Positions 9,407 to 15,605 of a stretch of DNA of 15,605 bases are shown here, in pieces. Made by a program: the position numbers and the translations under genes. The stretch is from Jimgerdemannia flammicorona (lineage: Eukaryota > Mucoromycota > Endogonomycetes > Endogonales > Endogonaceae). The number at the start of each line of letters is the position of its first letter. Position 1 is the first letter of the stretch. Location: NCBI GenBank assembly GCA_003990745.1, contig RBNI01003566.1:1-15605 (forward strand), in the 5' to 3' direction. The notes beneath the pieces are model-generated. The model had not been told where the DNA came from. It saw nothing but the letters and a program-made list of their open reading frames with translations, and made no database searches.

Positions 9407-10600
9407 GTACTCCAAGAAATCCTAAACAGTGATGATACTGACAAACATACCCAGTACAACCAATACCAACTTAGGGACCATGCTATCTACTACAAGGACA
9501 GATTGTATATTCCAAACAACCGAGACCTCCAAAGGACTATCCTATTTGAATGTCATGATGCCCCTATAGCTGGATACTTAGGATTTGATAAATGCTACGA
9601 AGTTATCTCCTGAAACTTCTATTGACCCCACATGGCAGATCAACTTAAGACCTACATCACTTCCTATGATGCCTACCAACGGAACAAGTCCTCAACACTA
9701 GCAAAACCTAGCCTACTCTACCCTATCCCAGTACCATCTGCAAATTGGGAACAAATCTCTATAGACTTCATTGTACAACTACTCTGAACCAAGAACAGGA
9801 AAGATGCAATTGTTGTCTTTGTGGACTATCTCAGCAAACAAGCTCACTTTGTATTAACCACCACCACTACAACAGCACCAGACATAGCTACACTCTTGTT
9901 TGACAATATCTTCCGCTATCATGGTCTTCCTAAGATCATTGTTAGTGACTGAGATCTGAAATTCACCAGCCATTTTTGGAAAGCCCTCCATATGTACTTT
10001 GGAACAAAACTTGCACTATCTACAGCCTTTCACCCTGAAACTGATAGCCAAACCAAAAGAATGAACCGAACCCTAGAACAAATACTAAGAAACTATGTCT
10101 TCTACAGACAAGATGATTGGCACGAACAGCTCACTGCAGTTGAGTTTATCTATAATAATAGCAAGCAAGCCTCTCTTGGAATAACTCCATTCTTCGCCAA
10201 CACTGGTCAAAACCCAAACACTCCTCTGATACTCATCTGAACCACTGAAGAACCCTCCACAGTCGAAGCTGTTGAAGAATTCTTACTCTGAATGTGTAAT
10301 CTAAGCCAGATTGCAATTGAGAATTTATCACAAGCTCAAGAACAACAGTTACAGTATGTTAACCAACATCGCCAAGAAGAAACCTTCGATATTGGAGAAA
10401 AAGTCCTATTAGACATCCGAGGATACCGAGTTGACAACCTCAAGTACAGACTATCTACAAAGCTGAATAGCAAGTTCATTGGACCATTTGAAGTCATCTC
10501 ACAAGTCTCTCCGACCTCCTACAAATTGGTGCTACCAGACACCATTAAGATCCACCCAGTCTTCAATGTCCAATATCTCAAGCGATACAATGACAATGAT
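9407..10600 (+). pseudogene. Integrase of gag-pol, broken, catalytic Glu lost
   Basis: The N-terminal zinc-binding HHCC motif keeps one His (9554) but reads Tyr for the second His (9575) and for both Cys (9665, 9674). The core has Asp at 9764 and Asp at 9947; 35 residues further, where the Glu of DD35E is expected, the codon is AAA, Lys (10055-10057). A GPF motif (10481-10489) marks the C-terminal DNA-binding part. Stops lie at 9611, 9623, 9785, 9950, 10238 and 10289; 9950 replaces the Arg after the second Asp, 9623 the Trp of FYWP. All listed residue changes are transitions. The enzyme would have inserted the cDNA and made the GGTGC duplication. Confidence 0.93.
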
Positions 10601-10828
10601 GATGAACTATTCCCGAATCGAACTACAAAACCACCTACACCTGTCATTATTAATGATCAGGAAGAATACGAAGTTGAACAAATCCTCAACAGACATGACC
10701 ACAAGAACCACCCTGAGTATCTCATTAAATGGAAAGGTTATCTGATCCATGATGCAACATAGAAACCCAAGACCAATCTTCAGAATGCTACCGACTTAGT
10801 TCAGGAATACGATTCCTTGAACAACTGA
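10601..10828 (+). pseudogene. Chromodomain at the integrase C-terminus, broken
   Basis: EYEVEQIL (from 10664), then EYLIKWKGY (about 10718) and, after the insertion of a stop, NLQNATDLVQEY are the three parts of a chromodomain. The TAG at 10760 takes the place of the Trp in the usual ATWEP. Such domains steer chromovirus integration to chromatin with particular histone marks, often heterochromatin, which fits an insertion into another transposon. TGA at 10826 is the likely end of the polyprotein. Aromatic-cage residues cannot all be judged. Confidence 0.9.
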
Positions 10829-11243
10829 ACACTGAATACTCCTGCACCTATCAGTACATAACATATATTACCCTCCTGAATATTATAATTATCACAAACC
10901 TAATCAAGAACTCAGTAAGATAGAATAAAAGAATACCGACTCTCTGAAAAATAGCAAAACTGAAAGCAAGCCTATTCTCCCTGTACCACTGGTAGAAAAC
11001 GAGGTGTAGACATTTAAGAAGATTCCTTGGAGGAAATTCTCCAGCAGTGAATGATGTCAGAATCACTTCTGGTGTATGGCATTAAACACACGACCCTTTA
11101 ATGTATGAATCCAATGCGTTAGGCAACTGTACTATGAGCATGCCACTTTTTGAAAAAATGGACTTTACCAGACTTTTGATCTCCCAAACAGTGTAACAAC
11201 ACTAGAACAAAATTAGAAGGCCCCAACAAGGATGTCAAAAGCT
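10829..11243 (+). other. Non-coding spacer between pol and polypurine tract
   Basis: All three plus-strand frames are closed by frequent stops and I see no protein motif. The minus-strand open frame across 10851-11066 has no recognisable content. A tRNA-like stretch lies within it on the minus strand and is listed separately. Confidence 0.6.
11074..11144 (-). other. Degenerate tRNA-like sequence, anticodon CAT
   Basis: Read on the minus strand, 11144 down to 11074 looks like a decayed tRNA: a D-arm-like part, an anticodon loop TTCATAC (11103-11109) with CAT, a variable loop AGGGTCG, and a T stem GTGTG/CATAC (11087-11091 with 11074-11078) around an 8-base loop. The B-box-like TGTTTAATGCC differs from the consensus partly by a CG to TA change. 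The anticodon stem is weak and no acceptor stem can be drawn, so it is no working tRNA. It may be a tRNA-derived SINE head or captured tRNA, or chance. Confidence 0.35.
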
Positions 11244-11256
11244 AAGAAGGAGAGAG
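11244..11256 (+). other. Polypurine tract
   Basis: AAGAAGGAGAGAG stands one base before the 3' LTR, where plus-strand DNA synthesis is primed in LTR retrotransposons. Confidence 0.85.
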
Positions 11257-11654
11257 TTGTAAGCACACAATCTCCAAGCCACCAAAATCATACATGACCA
11301 CTGAACAAATCTGGAAATCACCTACATAATCATGAAGCTGAGTCAAACAGAAGTCACAGTACACAAAGCTGAGTCAATATGAAGTCACAGAACACAAGAT
11401 TCACACAAACGGAATCTTACCAATCAAGAACAAATGCATATATACTAAGCCCCGAGATACATTGAAACAGAGAACCAAAACAAATAATAACTACAACTTC
11501 CAAATACACAAACATGACCACCGAGATCTACAACTGCATCTGTACTGATATTTGGAATACCATTGTCAACTGAGCCACACCCCCTCTGCCCCTTATGAAT
11601 ATCTATAGCCTAGCACCCCTCTACTTCATGAAAGCCTAATGGAATACTCTAAAC

Positions 11655-12611
11655 ATGCTTAATGAGGCCCACCGGATTGGACAAATCTCAAGCTACTATC
11701 AGATCGGTCACCTCCTAGAAGACATGGTCGAACACCACCATGATACAGACATTACCCAGATGTCTCAACACCAGAAGCTCATCACCTGCAAACACCGAGA
11801 ACTCTTCTATGAGTACAGCACCTTTATTCTCTACCTTCGAGTTACTACCAGCGAAATGGTTGCTAGCCTGTCCTATGGCCAAATCGATGACATGATACAA
11901 GAACTCAACCATAAGTATCTCGAATATGTTCAGACTACTGACAGAAACTTTCCACACCCCGATGACCACATCCTGCAAATGCCCCAAGTTGGATACACTA
12001 TGAAGGATGTCTACGATATAATCAACTTCAACGAAGATGAAGCAGAAGACAATGATCTCTCTGATACCAATATGACCTCAAGTCAAGGATCTCTACCAAC
12101 CCTAATCACACCGCCAACCTTGCTAATGAACTTACAACAGTTCATAACCACATATAAGACTTATTGGGATAATGACCACTGGTATGAATACCAACTTGCA
12201 TTTACCCCCGATTACTTCAACTACAATGAAGAAACTGGAGAACACAACCTGTACCTTCAGATAACCCTCGAGATCGAACCAACCACTCCACCACCTGAGT
12301 ATGAGCAACATGAACCACAGCTGCCAGCATACTACAATCCTGCGACTCATAGTGCTATAACTTATAGAAGATATGCAGACAGTGAATCCGATGAGAGCGA
12401 AAACAATGTACCCCTCCTTCACCCACCAACACCTTACCCAGTATATGAGACAGACGATGCTATCCTGTGGGACGGAGATGAAGTTCCAATGTATTATTAC
12501 CTCAGCCAACAAGGAGAAGTAATCTGTGAATCACTCTTCCTAGACGACTACTTCTTCAGGGATGATGTCATTGATGGTAATGTCATTGAAGACTATCCAG
12601 ACAGTGTCTAA
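11655..12611 (+). CDS. U3-encoded protein of unknown function (LTR ORF)
   Basis: Open for 318 codons from ATG at 11655 to TAA at 12609-12611. In the same frame an ATG at 11514 (MTTEIYN) precedes it, but TGA at 11571 and TAA at 11637 intervene; the frame reads on with plausible residues across both, so the original start may be 11514. The protein is acidic with clusters such as EDEAEDND and SESDESENN, a Tyr/Trp/His-rich middle (WDNDHWYEY) and Pro-rich patches; no signal peptide or membrane segment is evident. I recognise no family. It lies in U3, upstream of the TATA box, so it could be read only from the 3' end of the genomic RNA or from another promoter. Broken copies exist at 2961-4067 and in the outer minus-strand LTR. 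Confidence 0.6.
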   Translation: MLNEAHRIGQISSYYQIGHLLEDMVEHHHDTDITQMSQHQKLITCKHRELFYEYSTFILYLRVTTSEMVASLSYGQIDDMIQELNHKYLEYVQTTDRNFPHPDDHILQMPQVGYTMKDVYDIINFNEDEAEDNDLSDTNMTSSQGSLPTLITPPTLLMNLQQFITTYKTYWDNDHWYEYQLAFTPDYFNYNEETGEHNLYLQITLEIEPTTPPPEYEQHEPQLPAYYNPATHSAITYRRYADSESDESENNVPLLHPPTPYPVYETDDAILWDGDEVPMYYYLSQQGEVICESLFLDDYFFRDDVIDGNVIEDYPDSV

Positions 12612-12651
12612 CCTATAAATAGATTAGCAGTCATAGTATAGTTAGATTAAC

Positions 12652-12746
12652 CTTATACGATGTGACTGTGAACTGACTCAGCAGTCAGATGATCTCTTGA
12701 CATGTCAGATCATACTTATACTATGTGACTGCATTCTGACTCAGCA
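12652..12746 (+). promoter_or_regulatory. U3 enhancer-like direct repeats with two TGACTCA boxes, 3' LTR
   Basis: Units beginning CTTATAC at 12652 and 12715 (63 bases apart) each hold a perfect TGACTCA (12674-12680 and 12737-12743). The dyad TGACT-cagc-AGTCA at 12674-12687 is kept. Here both boxes are intact, which shows the TAACTCA of the 5' LTR to be a mutation. Confidence 0.55.
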
Positions 12747-12799
12747 AGGCACTTAGTGCTACATCCATATCTAGTATAGTCCAGATAGCCCCTCACTAG

Positions 12800-12807
12800 T
12801 ATAAATA
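12800..12807 (+). promoter_or_regulatory. TATA box of 3' LTR
   Basis: TATAAATA in the same setting as 4245-4252. From here transcription would run through U5 into the LINE on its plus strand. Confidence 0.65.
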
Positions 12808-12924
12808 CCCCCTCTCTCAGACCTCAGAATCTCAGATCTGAACAATCCAAACACAACTCCTGAGTACTTTTCCATAATATCCCTTCACACAACTACTTCT
12901 AGTATAGCAATATCATGAATAGCG

Positions 12925-12930
12925 AATAAA
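12925..12930 (+). terminator. AATAAA signal in 3' LTR
   Basis: AATAAA about 120 bases after the TATA box is the likely signal for the 3' end of the element's RNA and so for the R/U5 border shortly downstream. Confidence 0.6.
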
Positions 12931-13288
12931 CCTATTTAATAACCCACAAACCACTCTTAAGTAAATCCGTTCCCCATTAGGTCCCACTCCTAACCCCATC
13001 ACGAAATTTCCTAATTGGGTATTGTCTGCAGTGATACATCAAATCAACTAAGCTGGTCTTAGTTTCTTAAACTTCCTGAAATACGGAAAATCCTGAACAT
13101 CCAGAACTAGTCCGAGAAAGGACTTTGGTTGAGACATCAACCCGATCTTGAAATCAATAAGCATAAAGGATGTACTCCATATGAAATTAATCTTGACTAT
13201 AAGAAAATGGTCTTCCAGAATATCCAGAACTTCTAGAAAACCCTTCCAGAACTATGTAATGGTTACTCTAAAAAGCAATCCTCTGACA

Positions 13289-13293
13289 GGTGC
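13289..13293. repeat. Gypsy target-site duplication GGTGC, right
   Basis: Perfect copy of 2700-2704, directly after the LTR end CA. Confidence 0.95.
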
Positions 13294-14041
13294 TGAGAGC
13301 AGGAGTGGAGGACTGGTGGCATAAGAGGAGGTCGAAAGATTAAGTGCACTGGTAGATGCTGGTAGGGAGTGCTGGGAGAATAGGAGGGTTTATATGCATT
13401 GGGCAGGGGGTCTGGGGACAAGAATCGATTAGATTCTGACAGCCAGCTGCTGGGGCCTAGATGTTTGGAAGTCACTGGAGGTGGAATGGTGTCCATGATT
13501 GGATCACTGGGGGCTTTTGGGACAGGGGTGCTTTGGGGGAAGTGGGGATGGGCCTAGACATTGGCACCTCAATTCCTCTTTGTTAGATGACAAGACCCGG
13601 TGGGATAAGTGGGCTAAGGACATTCAGCTGAGAGTGGAGAACTGGTGGCAGGAAGGTGCCTTAGTTGGAGTTTAGTAGATAAGGATGAAGGAGATGGCCA
13701 AGATCTACTGGAGTGAGGCTGGCAAGGAGGCAGGGAAGCAGAGGAGGCATAGAGTACGTTGGGCTTCTACTAGATTGACTAGACTCTTGGAGGAGTTGGC
13801 GAGGTTGAGGATGTTGGAGGGAGAAGAAGATTGGAGGTTAATGAGGGTGAAAGCAGAGATTGGGGAACTACAACAGGTACTGTAGGATGAGAAAGAGGCA
13901 AGGGTACAGAGCTTGGCAGCACAGCTCTGCTGGCAGGATCTGGAGGAGGGAGAGAGGTCTTCCAAGTTTCTTACAAGGGCTCTCAGGGCAAGACAGGTTC
14001 AGCAATGGTGGGAAGAGGTGTTGGACTCAGATGGTTGATAG
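13294..14041 (+). pseudogene. LINE ORF2, endonuclease end and start of RT region, broken
   Basis: Joined to 2704 across the gypsy insert, the frame continues without shift. It shows LVDAGRECW and RRVYMHW (about 13350-13400), TRID followed by a TAG where Arg is usual (about 13420-13430), an LDH in place of the usual SDH near 13500, and PRHWHLNSSLLDD (about 13550-13590), the end of the endonuclease and the linker. A long charged helix follows (13685-13885), then EEGERSSKFLTRALRARQ (about 13940-14000), which resembles the lead-in to LINE reverse transcriptases. The frame closes at TGA-TAG 14036-14041. The catalytic RT blocks do not follow. Confidence 0.7.
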
Positions 14042-14750
14042 AATGGAATGCCAAAGGGGACTGGGCCAGGATCTGTGGCCTAGCAGTTGGCAAGGAGTCA
14101 GAATTGGTGAAGAGTGGGACTGGCATAGTGTTTGGACCTGGAGTGCTGCAGTGAAAAAGTGGATGCTGCTAAAGTACTGGGTGGTCTGGTGGTATATGCT
14201 ACAGAGGAATGTTATGCTCAACTTTTGCTCAGAGTACCTTATCATAGGTAGTTGCTTCAACTGTAAGGAGTACCATAATGTAGGGCAGGAGGGGGGTTAT
14301 ATACAGATGCCTGAACATTGGCTAGGAGAGTATAAGGTGTTGGGGGATTTTTAGTGGACAATTGGGGAATACTTGAGGGTACAGCATAGGAGAGATGAAG
14401 TATAGGGGAGGTGGGAGGACTTGAGGGAAAGATTGGTAGGGGGGATAGAGAAGGAGTGGATTACTTTGGGCTGGGTGTTGGCTATTTGGATAGGGCTGGC
14501 CAGTCACTGGCTATTTGTTTTTGAGGATGGGAGCCAACAGGGCTTGGGGGACCAGTTGATGCAGTGGCATAGGCTTATGGAAGACACCTTAATGGGCTGG
14601 TGGCTTGGTTGGGGGCTGCAGAGTGGTCAGAGGCACCACTTAGTGGAGAAAATTTGTGGACAGAGTGAGAGGAGAGTTGGTATAGTTGGTGAAAAGGTGA
14701 TCTTTATTCATAAGGAGGTGGGGAGGAGCCCCCCTATGGGGATTGGGTAG
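14042..14750 (+). pseudogene. LINE ORF2 C-terminal tail, broken
   Basis: The frame is now shifted by one relative to 13294-14041. It has a Trp-rich stretch (WHSVWTWSAAVKKW, about 14125), a CFNC motif near 14253, a TAG at 14352 and a last open part to TAG at 14748-14750. LINE ORF2 tails often hold such Trp-rich and Cys motifs after the RT. No F/YxDD and no other RT block lies in the window, so the RT core was deleted, probably near 14040, with a frame change at the joint. The identification rests on place and weak motifs. Confidence 0.5.
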
Positions 14751-14829
14751 TGAGTGGGGATAATATATACTTATTCATAGACTGGTAATAAAGGTGGAGT
14801 CTAAGTGACTATAAAAAAAAAAAAAAAAA
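14751..14829 (+). terminator. LINE 3' UTR with AATAAA and poly(A)
   Basis: A short untranslated tail has AATAAA at 14787-14792 and, 20 bases on, 17 A (14813-14829) that end at the target-site duplication. It shows that the LINE came from a polyadenylated RNA and that its 3' end is complete. Confidence 0.85.
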
Positions 14830-14843
14830 GTACTTATACTAGT
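14830..14843. repeat. LINE target-site duplication, right copy
   Basis: GTACTTATACTAGT, the partner of 80-93, begins right after the poly(A) and leads without break into the outer LTR sequence. Confidence 0.8.
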
Positions 14844-15540
14844 GGTCATTATGTATCCCAATAGGTCTCATAGATAGTTATAAAATATTATAAGTTTATT
14901 AGCAAGATTGGTAGGATGATCAGAGTTGGCAGAGATCCTTGGCTTGAGATTATATTAGCATTAGAGAGATTGTTATCTTCTGCTTCATCATCATCAAACT
15001 AGATTACATATTATAGACATCCTTCATAGTATATTCAACTTGAGGTATTTGCAGAATATAGTCATCAGAGTGTAAGAAGGTTCTGTCTGTAGTTTGAATG
15101 TACTCAATATACTTATAGTTGAGTTCTTATACCATATCATCAATTTGGTCATAAGATAGAGTGGTAACTATTTCAGTAGTAGTAACTCAGAGGTGGGAAA
15201 TAAAGGTACTATACTTATAAAAGAGTTCTCAGTATTTGTAGGCAATGAGCTTTTGGTGTTGAGACATCTGAGTAATATCTATATTATAGTAATATTCAAT
15301 CATATCTTCTAGGAGGCAGCTGATCTGATAGTAGCTTGAGATTTGTCTGATTTGGTAGACTTTACTAAGTATATTTAGGGTATTCCATCAGGCTTCCATA
15401 AAGTAGAGAGGTACCAGGCTATAGATATTTATGAGAGGTAGAGGGGAGGTGGCTCAGTTGACAATAGCATTCCAAATATCAACATGAATATAGTTATAGA
15501 TCTCAGGTATGTTTGTATGTATGTTTAAGAGTTGGCACCT
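14844..15540 (-). mobile_element. Outer decayed LTR copy, right part with U3-ORF relic
   Basis: The reverse complement follows the gypsy U3 from about 11497 to 12190: GAAGGATGTCTA, CAAGGATCTCT and TCTCAAGCTACTATCAGATC are shared. Differences from the 3' LTR are many, mainly transitions, with a few small gaps (two extra bases near 14990). The reading frame is full of stops. It has the same TGA as both gypsy LTRs in GTCAACTGAGCC (15451-15462, minus strand). With 1-93 it makes one LTR copy older than the LINE. Confidence 0.9.
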
Positions 15541-15605
15541 TCTTCCTTTTGCTATCATCAATAAGATATCATCTAGTATATTATAGGCTATATATGGAGT
15601 TGATC
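15541..15605. other. Unassigned AT-rich end of window
   Basis: Similarity to the LTR family fades near 15540. The last 65 bases may be strongly decayed LTR or other sequence; I see no gene or motif in them. Confidence 0.4.

Larger units (their letters stand above)
2705..13288 (+). mobile_element. Ty3/gypsy chromovirus with dUTPase and 2-kb LTRs
   Basis: Two LTRs of 2029 and 2031 bp flank an internal region of 6524 bp (4734-11257) with a tRNA primer site at its start, a polypurine tract at its end, and one gag-pol frame. Domain order (knuckle, dUTPase, protease, reverse transcriptase, RNase H, integrase, chromodomain) places it in the chromodomain branch of Ty3/gypsy. The dUTPase and the U3 reading frame are unusual extras. 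The insertion is structurally complete, with TG...CA ends and a perfect duplication, but all its replication genes carry stops. Its plus strand is rich in A and C, in clear contrast to the G-rich LINE around it. Confidence 0.97.
11258..13288 (+). repeat. 3' LTR (2031 bp)
   Basis: It starts TGTAAG and ends CTGACA and is followed by the GGTGC duplication. It is the less damaged copy: both TGACTCA boxes and a 318-codon open frame survive. Transitions separate it from the 5' LTR throughout. Confidence 0.96.
94..14829 (+). mobile_element. LINE-type non-LTR retrotransposon, internally deleted and interrupted
   Basis: The element starts right after the left duplication with a short leader (94-180), has ORF1 (181-2207), ORF2 in two pieces (2238-2704 and 13294-14750), a 3' UTR with AATAAA and a 17-base poly(A). 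Gly-Gly-Asp-Phe-Asn in an endonuclease-exonuclease-phosphatase context marks ORF2. The order ORF1, ORF2, poly(A) and a 14-bp duplication fit an L1/Tad-type LINE; I cannot assign the clade. Without the gypsy insert it is about 4.1 kb, short for a two-ORF LINE, because most of the reverse transcriptase is missing. The plus strand is strikingly rich in G and poor in C, unlike the gypsy insert. Many stops make it inactive. Confidence 0.85.

Noticed and set aside
5696..10828. Alternative genetic code in which TGA is read as an amino acid
   Set aside because: TGA replaces Arg at several sites and Trp at another, and TAA and TAG occur as well. Mutation explains this, a code change does not.
10851..11066. 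Hydrophobic minus-strand frame of 71 codons in the spacer
   Set aside because: No motif, AT-driven Ile/Phe content, no sign of a gene around it.
12132..12512. Minus-strand, membrane-like frame of 126 codons in the 3' LTR
   Set aside because: Hydrophobicity comes from the complement of the acidic, Tyr-rich U3 frame; it is not kept in the other LTR.
1..15605. CRISPR array, rRNA gene, bacterial operon or phage genes
   Set aside because: No regularly spaced repeats, no rRNA-like stretch, and all coding traces belong to eukaryotic retroelements.

Overview
The window holds no recognisable host gene. It is a stack of three transposable elements, one inside another. (1) The outermost layer, positions 1-93 and 14830 to about 15540, is one decayed LTR copy on the minus strand. 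It was split by (2) a LINE-type non-LTR retrotransposon on the plus strand (94-14829), which ends in a 17-base poly(A) and is flanked by an imperfect 14-bp target-site duplication. The LINE is split in its ORF2 endonuclease region by (3) a complete Ty3/gypsy chromovirus on the plus strand (2705-13288, 10,584 bp) flanked by a perfect 5-bp duplication, GGTGC. The gypsy LTRs belong to the same family as the outermost fragment, so this family was active both before and after the LINE arrived.

The gypsy element has unusually long LTRs of about 2.03 kb (2705-4733 and 11258-13288), a primer-binding-site candidate, a polypurine tract, and one continuous gag-pol frame without frameshifts. Its order is Gag, CCHC knuckle, dUTPase, aspartic protease, reverse transcriptase, RNase H, integrase, GPF motif and chromodomain. 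From 5696 to 10762 the frame carries 23 in-frame stops, mostly TGA where the family has Arg, and several catalytic residues are changed. It is dead for autonomous transposition. Each U3 contains a long reading frame of unknown function. It is open for 318 codons in the 3' LTR and broken in the 5' LTR and in the outer copy. Downstream of it lie two enhancer-like repeats, each with a TGACTCA box or its mutated form, then a TATA box and an AATAAA signal.

The LINE has a broken ORF1 (181-2207) and an ORF2 with endonuclease motifs and a C-terminal tail, but most of the reverse transcriptase is missing. Excluding the gypsy insert it is about 4.1 kb.

The two gypsy LTRs differ at roughly 12% of sites over the first 600 bp, and every difference I counted is a transition, often TG against CA at the same dinucleotide. 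This points to cytosine deamination (RIP-like mutation or decay of methylated CpG). With the chromodomain gypsy and the nested, gene-free layout, it suggests repeat-rich heterochromatin of a filamentous fungus. That is inference: nothing here fixes the species or even the phylum.
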